From contig NZ_FCNY02000008.1 of NCBI RefSeq assembly GCF_001544575.2, positions 186,001-250,000 on the forward strand: a stretch of 64,000 nucleotides of DNA. The letters run 5' to 3'. A program made the translations under genes and the position numbers. Below, piece by piece: positions 8,301-17,038 of the stretch. The notes beneath the pieces were generated by a model. The model saw only the letters and a list, made by a program, of their open reading frames with translations. It did not search any database and was not told the DNA's origin. Every line of letters starts with the position of its first letter. Within the stretch, counting starts at the first letter, position 1. The stretch is from Caballeronia cordobensis (GTDB taxonomy: Bacteria; Pseudomonadota; Gammaproteobacteria; Burkholderiales; Burkholderiaceae).

Positions 8301-11286
8301 GCGCGCGAACACCGCGTGTCTCGAAGTCGGTGATCTGGCGTTTGCCGGATACCTTGCCTTCACCACCGTCTGGCAGACGATCGAAAAGGGTACGCCGCTT
8401 GCCGAAGTGCTGCAGCTTTCGGAGCGCCACGCATCGTTCGCACGCCAGAGCCGAAACGACGCGGTGTACGAGACGATTCGCCTGCAACAGCATTTCGTGA
8501 CGACCCTGCGAGGCGAAGTCGGCAACAGCACACCGGCGGAGGTCCGCTTCGACCCCGAGGCGGCGTTTTCGGTCATCGTGCGGGCAAACTTCGGCTGCGG
8601 TATTGCGTTCCGGCACATCATGGACCTGATGCTGGCGTATCTGGAAGGGCGTTACGACGACGCGCTCGATGCCGCTCAGCGCGCACAGAGCAATCTCGAT
8701 GCCGCGATGGCGCTGCCGATCGAAGCGACGTTTCACTTCTTTCAAGCGCTGACTTTGGCAGCGCTCGACGCATCGGCAAGCGAAGAAGAGCGGATTTCGC
8801 GGCGCCGCACGTTGCACGCCGTGTGCGCCAGGTTCGCGGATTGGTCGAGCCATTGCCCGAGCAACTTCCAGCATCGCCACGCGCTGTTATCCGCCGAGGC
8901 CGCGCGACTGGAAGGCCGCGCGTCCGATGCCATGCACCACTACGAAGAAGCGGTGCGCTCGGCGCGCGAGCATGGCTTCATACATCATCAGGCGCTCGCG
9001 CATGAACTTGCCGCGCGCTTTTTCATCGAGCGTGGTCTGGAGACGATCGCGGACACGTATCTGACGAACGCACGATCCTGCTATGAGCGCTGGGGCGCGC
9101 ACAGCAAGGTTCGCCAACTGGCGCGAGACCACGCGCAGATTCAGCGCTCGCCGGCGAAGTTCGACGGAACCATCGCGACCACCAGCGAGCAACTCGACCT
9201 GGAGACGGTGGTCAGCGTGTCGCGCGCGATCTTCAGCGGCGTCGATCTGACCCAATTGATTCACACGCTGATGAAGCTATCGCTGGAGCATGCGGGTGCG
9301 AATCGCTGCCTGTTGCTGCTCAAGCGCCGCAGGGAAATGCGCGTCGAAGCCGAGGCAACGGCGAGTGCGGATCGCGTCGAAGTGCGCTTGCTCAGGTCGC
9401 GCGTCGATCAAGTGGACCTGCCGGAATCCGTGCTGCGCTACGTGATGCGCGCGAGTGACAGCCTGCTGCTTCACGATGCATCGTCGACGAATCCCTACTC
9501 GTCGGACGAGTACGTCATGCGTCACGATTGCCGTTCTATCTTGTGCTTGCCGCTCATCAAGCAGACCCGCCTGATCGGCGTGCTTTATCTCGAGAACAAT
9601 CTGGCGTCGAACGTCTTCACGCCCGCCCGCACCGCTATTTTGCGGCTGCTTGCATCGCAGGCGGCGATGTCGCTCGAGACCGCGCGCCTCTATGCCGATC
9701 TGCAACATGCGGAAGCGCTGCTGGCCGACGCGCAGCGACTGAGCGACACCGGAAGCTTCGACTGGCACGTTTCGAGCGGCGAGATGGCCTGGTCGAAGCA
9801 AAGCTTCAGGATATTCCAGTACGATGCCGACACGGTGCCGACGCTCGAACTGATGCTCGCGCGCGTTCATCCCGACGACGTCACCTTCGTGCGCCTGATG
9901 CTCGATCGGGCGATGCGTGAACGCCAGCCCTTCGATATCGAGCACAGGCTGCTGATGCCGGATGGCTCGACACGGCACCTGCAACTCGTGGCGCACGTGG
10001 TTGACGAGATCGACGACGGCATACGCGTGCTCGGCGTACTGAAGGACATCACGACGCGCAAGCAGGCCCATGCCGCGTTGCTGCGCAGCGAGCATCGCTA
10101 TCGCAGCCTTTTCTTCGACATGCCCGTGGGACTCTGGCAGATCGACGCCCAGCCGCTTATCGCCTTGCTGTCCGATCTGCGCGCGCAAGGCGTGGAGAGT
10201 CTGTCCGACTATATCGACGATCATCCCGGATGGCTGAACCGCGCAATGGAGCTGCTCGTCATCGAGGAAGTCAATCATCATGCGGCGGCCATGTTCGGCG
10301 CGCACGACACGAACATGCTGCTCGGCCCATTGCCCTGGGTGTGGCGAGAGAGCCCCGGCACCTTCCGGCGCGCGCTGGAAAGCCGTTACGGCGGCGCATC
10401 GTTCTTCCAGGAGACGACGAGAATTCCGACGCTCGACGGACGGATCATCGACGTCCTGTTGACGATCGCACGGCCCATCGCGGCCGAGGATCTCGGTATC
10501 GCGCTGATCAGTCTTGTCGATCTGACGGAGCGCATCCGCGCGCAGGACATGTTGCAGCGGCTTCAGGCGGATTTCGCCCACGCGGCGCGCATTGCCACGC
10601 TCGGCGGACTGAGCGCATCCATCGCGCATGAACTGAAGCAGCCGCTGGCCGCGATTACGATGAACAGCGCGCTCAGCACCCGCTGGCTCGATCGCAAGAC
10701 ACCCGACGTGAACGAAGCGCGCCTCGTCAATCAGCGCATCAGGATCGATGCGCAGCGCGCGGTGGATATCGTCGATCGCATCAGGGCGATGGCGATGCGC
10801 CGCAGACTGACGCGCGCCGCCGCGCCGCTCGATGAACTCATCGACGAAGCGCTGTTGTTTCTTCAGCATGATGTGGGCTCACGCGGCGTCACGATCGAAC
10901 GCAAGCGCGCGAGCCCCGCGCCCGTTGTCGTCGTCGATCGCGTGCAATTGCAACAGGTTATCGTGAACCTGGTCGTCAACGCGATGCAGGCCATGGAAGC
11001 GGCCGCCGTGAGCGCCTGCATCGTCACGGTACGCACCCACATGTCCGAGTCTTCCAGCGTCACGTGCTGCGTGGAAGACAGCGGTCCGGGACTCGATGAA
11101 GAGGACATGGCGCGCATCTTCCAGAGCTTCTTTACGACGAGAGAAAGCGGCATGGGCATGGGCCTCGCAATCTGCCGGTCGATCATCGAGGCGCATGGCG
11201 GACAGATCGATGCCGACAACGCGTCGGCGCACGGCGGCGCGCGCTTTTTCTTCACGCTTCCCATGGCGCAGTCCGGCCCATCATGA
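5320..11286 (+). CDS. Trifunctional Ser/Thr kinase-like / AAA ATPase / sensor histidine kinase
   Basis: Giant signalling protein of 1988 residues. The order is a protein-kinase domain (about 1-265; HKDIKPAN at 121), an AAA_16-type ATPase (Walker A GYAGIGKSS near 328, Walker B LALFIDDLQWLD), a long helical TPR-like region (about 700-1280), a GAF domain (about 1294-1455), two PAS-like segments (about 1466-1580 and 1590-1740), then HisKA with phospho-acceptor His1770 in SIAHELKQP and an ATPase with VEDSGPGLD and GMGMGLAI. The kinase domain looks degraded: DFG reads GFG, and the VAIK lysine is replaced (TLLARVA), so it may act only as a sensor. I chose the ATG at 5320 because AAAGGGAG precedes it; the frame is open further upstream but would overlap the previous gene. 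No membrane segment is evident. It probably phosphorylates a FixJ-type regulator (inference). Confidence 0.9.
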   Translation: MDLTGFSLEPLHDDGDLLTYRANRPDSPLTLLARVANQPASQSIVRLEHEYSLAPLLAPEWSAQPLALDLGRVPPVLILDDSGGDPLIRALGKPLALARCLRIGVNLARAMVEMHALGIVHKDIKPANVLVDSNDEVRLTGFGIASLLPREHQPAVPPEVIAGTLTYMSPEQTGRMNRSIDARSDLYSFGVLFYEMLTGAPPFAASDAMQWIHCHIARRPVPATERVQVLPAVVGRIVDRLLAKTAEERYQTALGVLDDLRTCLTAWETSGDIPDFMLATRDASDRLLVPEKLYGRDAQIDALLAAFDRVVKQGDAEVVLVSGYAGIGKSSLVNELQKALVPSRGLFASGKFDQYKRDMPYLPLTQAFQSLVRVLLNKSDAELKHWRLALTQALAPNGQLMIGLIPELALIIGEQPAVPALPPQEARNRLHIAFRRLLGVFARPEHPLALFIDDLQWLDAATRELIEDLAAHTDVTHLLLIGAYRANEVEPGHHLAQLIGAMSGATGDAGMKVEHIDLQALGTHSTTELLCDALRCGAQDAAPLAQLVHEKTGGNPFFLIQFLTMLADEGLLAFDHHAGNWTWDLARIRAKGFTENVASLMTAKLGRLPHATRETLSRLAVLGNVAKIDALMRVYGEPEAAIDAKLWEAMKSGLVRRAGDAYVFAHDRVQESAYALIPQDERAAIHLHIGRALASGESSNDHGERLFDIVNHLNRGAELMTDASERERTLVLNGEAGRRAMSSAAFAAARNYLAQGVALLSADAWTHHYARTFDLYLAFSECEYLAGHFAVADALLGMMLERACSSLDRAKVFGLRMELYQVAGRFDDSFDVAVLALRELGVLLPLHDDAVGAEVDRELRDVSDGLAGRAIETLVEAPVATEPATWTIIDLLVESMPCAFIARPAFYPLITLKAVNLSLRAGNTDKSSFAYGNYALMLVSSIGDIASAVQFSEMSLTLNEKFGNRRFKGKLLHLHGNHINFWRRHIVTDLPILERANTACLEVGDLAFAGYLAFTTVWQTIEKGTPLAEVLQLSERHASFARQSRNDAVYETIRLQQHFVTTLRGEVGNSTPAEVRFDPEAAFSVIVRANFGCGIAFRHIMDLMLAYLEGRYDDALDAAQRAQSNLDAAMALPIEATFHFFQALTLAALDASASEEERISRRRTLHAVCARFADWSSHCPSNFQHRHALLSAEAARLEGRASDAMHHYEEAVRSAREHGFIHHQALAHELAARFFIERGLETIADTYLTNARSCYERWGAHSKVRQLARDHAQIQRSPAKFDGTIATTSEQLDLETVVSVSRAIFSGVDLTQLIHTLMKLSLEHAGANRCLLLLKRRREMRVEAEATASADRVEVRLLRSRVDQVDLPESVLRYVMRASDSLLLHDASSTNPYSSDEYVMRHDCRSILCLPLIKQTRLIGVLYLENNLASNVFTPARTAILRLLASQAAMSLETARLYADLQHAEALLADAQRLSDTGSFDWHVSSGEMAWSKQSFRIFQYDADTVPTLELMLARVHPDDVTFVRLMLDRAMRERQPFDIEHRLLMPDGSTRHLQLVAHVVDEIDDGIRVLGVLKDITTRKQAHAALLRSEHRYRSLFFDMPVGLWQIDAQPLIALLSDLRAQGVESLSDYIDDHPGWLNRAMELLVIEEVNHHAAAMFGAHDTNMLLGPLPWVWRESPGTFRRALESRYGGASFFQETTRIPTLDGRIIDVLLTIARPIAAEDLGIALISLVDLTERIRAQDMLQRLQADFAHAARIATLGGLSASIAHELKQPLAAITMNSALSTRWLDRKTPDVNEARLVNQRIRIDAQRAVDIVDRIRAMAMRRRLTRAAAPLDELIDEALLFLQHDVGSRGVTIERKRASPAPVVVVDRVQLQQVIVNLVVNAMQAMEAAAVSACIVTVRTHMSESSSVTCCVEDSGPGLDEEDMARIFQSFFTTRESGMGMGLAICRSIIEAHGGQIDADNASAHGGARFFFTLPMAQSGPS

Positions 11287-11317
11287 ATCCGATTCACATG
11301 TTGCGGAGCCGATCATC

Positions 11318-12175
11318 ATGCATGTTCGATATCAATCCATCGCTGTCGGCGAGTTATCGATTTTTTATCGTGAATCCGGCTGCGACAATCGACGCGTCGT
11401 GCTCCTGCTGCACGGATTTCCCTCGTCGTCACGCATGTTCGAACCGCTGCTGAGAAGCCTCGGCGACGAATATCGCCTGATTGCACCGGATTTTCCGGGC
11501 TTCGGTCATAGCGACGCGCCTTCCCCCGAGACATTCGCCTACACGTTCGATCACATTGCCGAGGTGATCGGGGACTTCGTGGATGCGCTGGGACTTGAGT
11601 CGTACACGCTCTACGTGCAGGACTACGGCGGGCCAGTGGGTTTTCGGCTTGCGCTCGCCCATCCCGAACGTGTAGAGGCGATCATCGTGCAAAACGCCGT
11701 GACGCACGAGTCGGGTCTCGGGCCGTTATGGGATACGCGTCGCGCGTTCTGGGCCAATCGCCACAAATATCAGGCTGCGGTCGAGCAGAACCTGATGTCG
11801 CTCGCGGCCGCGAAAGCGCGTCATGTCGGCACGAGCCCGTACGCCGATCGATACGATCCCGATTTGTGGACCGACGAATTTGCGTTTCTGTCGCGCCCGA
11901 ACCAGACGAGAATACAGAGCGATCTCTTCTACGACTACCGGACCAACGTCGCTTCCTATCCGAAGTGGCAGGCATGGCTTCGCCGCCATCGGCCGCGCAT
12001 GCTGGTCGTATGGGGACGTTACGACCCATCGTTTCTGCCGGGCGAAGCGCATGCGTACCGGGACGACGTTCCCGATGCGGAGGTTCATTTGCTCGATGCC
12101 GGGCATTTCGCGCTCGATGAGAAGGCCGATGAAATCACCGAGATCGCCCGCGATTTTTTACGCCGTTCAAGTTAG
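11318..12175 (+). CDS. Alpha/beta hydrolase (haloalkane dehalogenase/epoxide hydrolase-like)
   Basis: 285-residue cytoplasmic alpha/beta hydrolase. The HGFPSSSRMF loop follows strand 3. The nucleophile elbow VQDYGGPVGF has Asp102, and the catalytic His263 is in DAGHFALDE. The VQD(W/Y)GGP elbow is typical of haloalkane dehalogenase and fluoroacetate dehalogenase-like proteins as well as some epoxide hydrolases. No leader peptide is present. The ATG at 11318 is chosen because homology starts there, and GCGGAG lies upstream; the open frame extends back into the kinase gene. It follows the kinase by 31 bp and may be co-transcribed. Confidence 0.82.
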   Translation: MHVRYQSIAVGELSIFYRESGCDNRRVVLLLHGFPSSSRMFEPLLRSLGDEYRLIAPDFPGFGHSDAPSPETFAYTFDHIAEVIGDFVDALGLESYTLYVQDYGGPVGFRLALAHPERVEAIIVQNAVTHESGLGPLWDTRRAFWANRHKYQAAVEQNLMSLAAAKARHVGTSPYADRYDPDLWTDEFAFLSRPNQTRIQSDLFYDYRTNVASYPKWQAWLRRHRPRMLVVWGRYDPSFLPGEAHAYRDDVPDAEVHLLDAGHFALDEKADEITEIARDFLRRSS

Positions 12176-12309
12176 CGAAAACATACCGGCGGCATGATTC
12201 GCCATACCCTGGGACGATTGAAGGAAAGCGCGCGCCGTCCTGTAATGAAGCATGCCGACTGGCGTCCTGCGTTGTGCCGGTCGTTCTTCGTTACTGAAAG
12301 GAGGATGGC

Positions 12310-12669
12310 ATGCGAATCCGAATGTCGAGTATCACCGTCGCTGCGGCCGCTTCATTGATGTTTCTATCGGCCGTTACCATTCCGCGGGCATCGGCCGCGG
12401 ATTCATCGTCCGATAGCACGGCAGCGGGCAGCAAGAAGACAGTCCGCACTGAGAATCGCGCACTGAGCCATTCCGTGCGCCAGTCACTCACGAAAGTGCC
12501 GGGTCTGGACTCGTCGCATATCAATGTGCTTGCACGCGGCGGCACGATCACGTTGGCGGGGTATGCACCGGATCAGTCGCAGATCGATTCGGCACAGACG
12601 GCCGCATCGAAAGTTGCAGGTGTTCAGCGGGTCGACAACCGGCTCACCGTCCTCGAACCAGGCAATTGA
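12310..12669 (+). CDS. BON domain-containing periplasmic protein
   Basis: 119-residue protein with a cleavable signal peptide (hydrophobic core at about 7-22, cleavage near ASA at about 28-30) and one BON domain (about 50-116; NVLARGGTITLAGYAPDQ and the end VQRVDNRLTVLE). BON proteins such as OsmY act in the periplasm or at membranes, often under envelope or osmotic stress. The start is secured by AAAGGAGG five bases before the ATG, one of the strongest ribosome sites in the window. It lies 134 bp after the previous gene, so a separate promoter is likely. Confidence 0.85.
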   Translation: MRIRMSSITVAAAASLMFLSAVTIPRASAADSSSDSTAAGSKKTVRTENRALSHSVRQSLTKVPGLDSSHINVLARGGTITLAGYAPDQSQIDSAQTAASKVAGVQRVDNRLTVLEPGN

Positions 12670-12734
12670 ATCGCGGCGCACACAGGCAGCATGACAGCGG
12701 CGCGCGTGAAAAAACGAACCCCGAGAGGAGTGAC

Positions 12735-14054
12735 ATGGCAGACAGTACTCGACCCGAAGCGTCGTCACGTCGTCGCTTCATGGAAACGGCGGTTGCGGCT
12801 GCGGCAGCGGGTTCCGCGAGCAGATTCGTCTTCGCCGATACGGCTATCACCACCACATCCGGACCGCCCGGCAGCGACAAGACCGCGTTGCGGCGCTTGC
12901 ACGTGCATGTGCCGGAGGCGCAGCTTACGGAGCTTAGACGACGCGTCAAGGCGACCAAGTGGCCTGTTCGCGAGACGGTTCCCGATGCCTCTCAGGGCGT
13001 GCAGTTCGCGACGATGCAGAGCGTCGCGCATTACTGGACCACGACGTATGACTGGCGAAAAGTCGAGGCGAAGCTCAATGCGCATCCTCAGTTCGTCACC
13101 GAGATCGACGGCGTCGACGTTCATTTCACACACGTGCGCTCGCGCCACGCGAATGCGTTGCCGATCATCATCACGCATGGCTGGCCCGGCTCCGTCATCG
13201 AGCAGATGAAGATCATCGATCCGCTGACGAACCCGACTGCTCACGGCGGCGCGCCGGCGGATGCGTTCGATGTCGTGATTCCGTCGCTGCCGGGATACGG
13301 CTTCTCCGGTACGCCGACGACGACGGGCTGGGACCCGGCTCGCGTCGCGCGCGCCTGGGTCGTGCTGATGGAACGCGTTGGCTACACGCGATATGTTGCG
13401 CAGGGCGGCGACTGGGGCAATGCAGTCACCGAGCAAATGGCGCTGCTGAGGCCGCCCGGTTTGCTCGCCATGCATACCAACATGCCGGCGACCGTTCCCG
13501 ACGATATCGCCAGTGCTTTGAAAGACGGCAAGCCCGCGCCGGCGAATCTGTCCGAAGACGAGAAGCATGCATTCGATCAACTCGACTTCTTCTACAAGCA
13601 TGGCCTTGGCTATGCGCTGGAGATGGCCAATCGTCCGCAAACGCTGTACGGACTCCAAGACTCGCCGATAGGGGCGGCAGCCTGGATGCTCGATCACGAC
13701 GCAAGCAGCCAGGCAATGATCGCGCGCGTTTTCCAGGGACAGCCCGAAGGCCTGACGCGCGATGACGTCCTCGACAACATTACGCTGTACTGGCTGACGG
13801 GCACATCCATTTCGTCGGCGAGACTGTACTGGGAGAACAAGTTCAACTTCTTCGCGCCGAAACATGTCGAGATTCCGGTCGCCGTCAGCGTATTCCCCGA
13901 CGAGATTTATGCCGCGCCGCGCAGCTGGACGGAGCGGGCGTATCCGAAGCTGATCCATTACAACCGTCTTTCCAAGGGCGGACATTTTGCGGCGTGGGAG
14001 CAGCCTCAGCTTTTCACTCAGGAGATCCGCGCGAGTTTTCAGTCGGTACGCTAA
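12735..14054 (+). CDS. Tat-exported epoxide hydrolase with EHN domain
   Basis: 439-residue microsomal-type epoxide hydrolase homologue. A Tat leader is visible (SSRRRFMETAVAAAAAG, residues 10-26). An epoxide hydrolase N-terminal (EHN) domain covers about 50-160 (LRRLHVHVPEAQLTELRRR). The alpha/beta hydrolase core has THGWPGS at about 148, nucleophile Asp226 in QGGDWGNA, and His417 in GGHFAAWEQP. It would open an epoxide to a diol in the periplasm or outside. The ATG at 12735 is chosen because GAGAGGAG precedes it and the Tat motif then sits at residue 11; an upstream start at 12666 is less likely. It leads a small cluster with the NTF2-like and aldo/keto reductase genes. Confidence 0.88.
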   Translation: MADSTRPEASSRRRFMETAVAAAAAGSASRFVFADTAITTTSGPPGSDKTALRRLHVHVPEAQLTELRRRVKATKWPVRETVPDASQGVQFATMQSVAHYWTTTYDWRKVEAKLNAHPQFVTEIDGVDVHFTHVRSRHANALPIIITHGWPGSVIEQMKIIDPLTNPTAHGGAPADAFDVVIPSLPGYGFSGTPTTTGWDPARVARAWVVLMERVGYTRYVAQGGDWGNAVTEQMALLRPPGLLAMHTNMPATVPDDIASALKDGKPAPANLSEDEKHAFDQLDFFYKHGLGYALEMANRPQTLYGLQDSPIGAAAWMLDHDASSQAMIARVFQGQPEGLTRDDVLDNITLYWLTGTSISSARLYWENKFNFFAPKHVEIPVAVSVFPDEIYAAPRSWTERAYPKLIHYNRLSKGGHFAAWEQPQLFTQEIRASFQSVR

Positions 14055-14109
14055 CTGAATGATCGACGAAGACTACGATATAGAAATCGACGAAGCATAG
14101 GAGAACGCC

Positions 14110-14493
14110 ATGCACGATGAGACGATACGTAAAGCACTGGATGCACACTGGCTCGCCTCGGCCGCCGGCGATCTCGACGCGGAGCACGATATCTACGACG
14201 ACAGCGCCGTTTGCGACTATCCTCAATCAGGCGAACGTATCTGTGGCAGAGCGAATCTCCAGGCACTGCGTTCGAGCCATCCGGACCGGCCATCGGGCTT
14301 CGAGGTGAGGCGGATACAGGGAGCAGGCGACCTTTGGGTGACGGAATACGTCATCACGTATCGGGAGCGCGCGGCTTATACGGTGAGCATCATGTCGTTT
14401 GCGAACGGAAAGGTCACGCACGAGACTCAGTACTTCAGCGAAGCGTTCGAGGCGCCCGCGTGGCGGAGTCAATGGGTGCAGCGCATTCCCTGA
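14110..14493 (+). CDS. NTF2-like (SnoaL-type) family protein
   Basis: 127-residue small cone-fold protein. The pattern ALDAHWLASAAGDLDAEHDIYDD at the N-terminus, RICGRANLQAL and the strand-rich C-terminus ending in WRSQWVQRIP are typical of the NTF2/SnoaL superfamily, which holds small-molecule-binding proteins and isomerases or limonene-epoxide-type hydrolases. The catalytic role cannot be assigned. AGGAGAACGCC before the ATG supports the start. It sits 55 bp after the exported epoxide hydrolase and 49 bp before an aldo/keto reductase, so the three may form one operon. Confidence 0.75.
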   Translation: MHDETIRKALDAHWLASAAGDLDAEHDIYDDSAVCDYPQSGERICGRANLQALRSSHPDRPSGFEVRRIQGAGDLWVTEYVITYRERAAYTVSIMSFANGKVTHETQYFSEAFEAPAWRSQWVQRIP

Positions 14494-14542
14494 CGCCTTA
14501 GGGCACGGCGGCGTCGATCCAGAGCACACCGACTGCGGAGGT

Positions 14543-15487
14543 ATGAACATGAACATGCCCGATGATTTCCGGCTGAAGAAGTTGCCGCTCGAACACGGTG
14601 GTGGTCAAATGCCCGCCATCGGTTTCGGCACATTGATCGCCGATTCGGCCCTTACGTCGAGCGCAACCCGAACCGCGCTGAAGGTGGGCTATCGACACTT
14701 CGACTGCGCCGAGCGATACCGCAACGAACGCGAAGTCGGTGACGCTTTGCAAGCGGGACTGTCGAGCGAAGGGCTTTCGCGCGCCGACATCTTCGTCACC
14801 ACCAAACTGTGGAACACGAATCATCGGCCGGAACGTGTCGAAGCGGCGTGCGATGCAAGCTGCGAACGGCTTCGGACCGACTATCTGGATCTGTATCTCA
14901 TTCACACGCCTTTCGCCTTTCAGCCCGGCGACGAGCAAGATCCGCGCGATGCGAAAGGAAATGTGCTTTACGATGAAGGCGTAACACTGCTCGATACCTG
15001 GAAAGCGATGGAGCGCCTCGTCGATAACGGCCGATGCCGCGCCATCGGGCTATCGGATATCGGTCTCGAAGATCTGCGCTCGCTCTACGAATCTGCGCGA
15101 ATCAAACCGGCCGCGGTGCAGGTCGAAGCCCATCCGTATCTACCCGAGAGCGAGTTGCTGGCGTTTTGCAAGGCGCATGGAATCATATTTCTCGCCTTCG
15201 CGCCTTTGGGACACGGAATCAGACCGGGACCGCTCGATGATCCGGTCGTCGCCCGGCTTGCCACGCGATTGAGCAGAACGCCGGCACAGTTGCTGCTCGC
15301 ATGGGCCGTGCAACGCGGCACCGCGCTGCTGACGACGCCCAAGACCGAAGAGCGCGCGCGCGAGAACTTCGATATCTCCGCGTTGCCGGATGACGCATTC
15401 GACGAGATCGATGGCATCGAGACGAGGCAGCGTTTCAATGAAGTCGTCAAGACCGGGAGCCCCGGATTCATTCCTCGAATCAGTTAG
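14543..15487 (+). CDS. Aldo/keto reductase
   Basis: NADPH-dependent aldo/keto reductase, 314 residues, cytoplasmic. The catalytic tetrad is visible: Asp54 and Tyr59 in FDCAERY, Lys88 in TTKLW and His121 in YLIHTPF. TM-barrel strands and the C-terminal cofactor region (TTPKTEERARENFDIS) are intact, and the length is normal for the family. Three closely spaced ATGs (14543, 14549, 14555) follow GCGGAGGT; 14549 has the best ribosome-site spacing, and the first is given here. The stop abuts the stop of the convergent NodT-like gene. It probably reduces an aldehyde or ketone; the substrate is unknown. Confidence 0.9.
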   Translation: MNMNMPDDFRLKKLPLEHGGGQMPAIGFGTLIADSALTSSATRTALKVGYRHFDCAERYRNEREVGDALQAGLSSEGLSRADIFVTTKLWNTNHRPERVEAACDASCERLRTDYLDLYLIHTPFAFQPGDEQDPRDAKGNVLYDEGVTLLDTWKAMERLVDNGRCRAIGLSDIGLEDLRSLYESARIKPAAVQVEAHPYLPESELLAFCKAHGIIFLAFAPLGHGIRPGPLDDPVVARLATRLSRTPAQLLLAWAVQRGTALLTTPKTEERARENFDISALPDDAFDEIDGIETRQRFNEVVKTGSPGFIPRIS

Positions 15488-17038
15488 TCAGCGAGGCTCG
15501 CTTGTCAGCGGGGTGGCATCGCCATAGGTCGACTCCCATCCGCCGCCGAGCGACTTGCACAGTGTGATGAGATTCTCCGCAGCCGTCGCCTTGCTTTCCT
15601 CGAGCTTGCTCTGCGCATCCAGCAACTGTCTCTGCACGTTGAGCACGTCGAGATAGTCGAGCGCGCCCGCCTTGTAGCGTTGCTGCGCGATACCGAGCGC
15701 ACGCTTGTTCAACGTAACAACGGTCGTCAGGCGCTCATGCCGCCGCTGTTCGGCATCGTAGACGAGCAGGGCATCATCGACCTCGCGCCATGCTTCGAGC
15801 ACCGTGCGCTTGTAGACGATCGCCGCCTCCTGCTGCTGCGCCTCGCGAAGCTGCAGTGTTCCCTTGAGCCGTCCGCCCTCGAAGATCGGAAACGTGATGG
15901 AAGGCCCCACGACGAATTGTCCCGACGCCCAATCGGCGAGATTCGAAAGCTGAAGACTTTGGAATCCCGCGCTGCCATTCAAGGCAATGCGCGGATAAAA
16001 ATCGGCTTTCGCCATGCCGATGGATGCGGTCGCGGCATGCAACCGAGCTTCGGCCTTTTTGATGTCGGGCCGGCGCTGCGCGAGCTCGGACGGAAAGCCG
16101 ACCGGAACCTGACGCGGAAGCGTGGGCACATCACGCGTGTCGGCGAGCATGTGTTGCAATGCGCCCGGTTGCTCGCCGAGCAGAACGCCGATGGCGTTGA
16201 TGCTCGTATCGCGATGGGATTCGAGCGTAGGAATGAGGCTTTCGATGATTTCCATCTGCGCGAGGGCGTTGGCGACGTCGAGGTCAGTGGTGACGCCTTC
16301 TCGCACACGAACTTGCGTGAGCTTCACCGCGTCCCGCGCGATGCCGAGGTTCTGCCGCGCGATCTCCAGCAGGCTTTGCGTACTGCGCAAATCGACGTAA
16401 TCACGCGCGAGTTCCGCGCGCGCCGCCAGAAGAATCGCGTTTCGATCTTCGTACGATGCATGGTTCAAAGCCGTGGCCGCTTCGACACTGCGTCTGACGC
16501 GGCCCCAGATGTCGATTTCCCACGATGCATCGAAGCCGGCCTGATACAGGTCATACGCCGGCGATCCTTTGGAGCCCGGTATCGCCGATACACCGAGCGG
16601 CGCGCTGCCGGACGCCGATTGCGGCTGGCTCTGCGAGGGTGTCACGCCGAGCAGCGAGAGGATGCCGTTTTCGCTGCCGCGCTCGCGGTTATAGGACGCG
16701 GCGGCATCGAGTGTCGGCAACCCGGCAGCGCCGACGATGCGCCGCTGCGCACGGCTTTGAAGCAGGCGCGCAGTTGCCGCGGCCACGTCCAGATTGGAGT
16801 CCGCGAGACGCTGTTCCAGCGCGTTCAGCATGGGATCGTCGAAGAGGGTCCACCAGTCGGGTATGAAGGGCGCCGCAACTGCCTTGCTCGGGGCCTGCGC
16901 CGTTAGCGTGCGGTCGAAAGCATCGGGCGCGGCGGCCTTGGGGCGCTCGAAGTCCGGGCCGACCATACAGCCCGTGATCGAGACGCATGCGAGTACGGCA
17001 AGCGCGATCGCGCGTAAGGAGTGCTCGTTCGGATTCAT
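15488..17038 (-). CDS. NodT-family outer membrane efflux lipoprotein
   Basis: 516-residue TolC-like outer membrane factor. A lipoprotein signal peptide has lipobox ITGC with Cys24, followed by MVGPDFERP, the hallmark start of NodT-type factors. Two outer-membrane-efflux repeats follow with long helical segments and the internal blocks RPDIKKAEARLHAATA and YKAGALDYLDVLNVQRQLLDAQ. It forms the exit duct of the tripartite pump. Its ATG overlaps the TGA of the EmrA-like gene by 4 bp (ATGA), showing translational coupling in a three-gene operon with the inner-membrane pump. Confidence 0.92.
   Translation of the reverse strand: MNPNEHSLRAIALAVLACVSITGCMVGPDFERPKAAAPDAFDRTLTAQAPSKAVAAPFIPDWWTLFDDPMLNALEQRLADSNLDVAAATARLLQSRAQRRIVGAAGLPTLDAAASYNRERGSENGILSLLGVTPSQSQPQSASGSAPLGVSAIPGSKGSPAYDLYQAGFDASWEIDIWGRVRRSVEAATALNHASYEDRNAILLAARAELARDYVDLRSTQSLLEIARQNLGIARDAVKLTQVRVREGVTTDLDVANALAQMEIIESLIPTLESHRDTSINAIGVLLGEQPGALQHMLADTRDVPTLPRQVPVGFPSELAQRRPDIKKAEARLHAATASIGMAKADFYPRIALNGSAGFQSLQLSNLADWASGQFVVGPSITFPIFEGGRLKGTLQLREAQQQEAAIVYKRTVLEAWREVDDALLVYDAEQRRHERLTTVVTLNKRALGIAQQRYKAGALDYLDVLNVQRQLLDAQSKLEESKATAAENLITLCKSLGGGWESTYGDATPLTSEPR

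Noticed and set aside
15680-16906. A 408-codon open frame on the plus strand
   Set aside because: It is antisense to the NodT-like gene, which has a lipobox and family repeats. No ribosome site is present.
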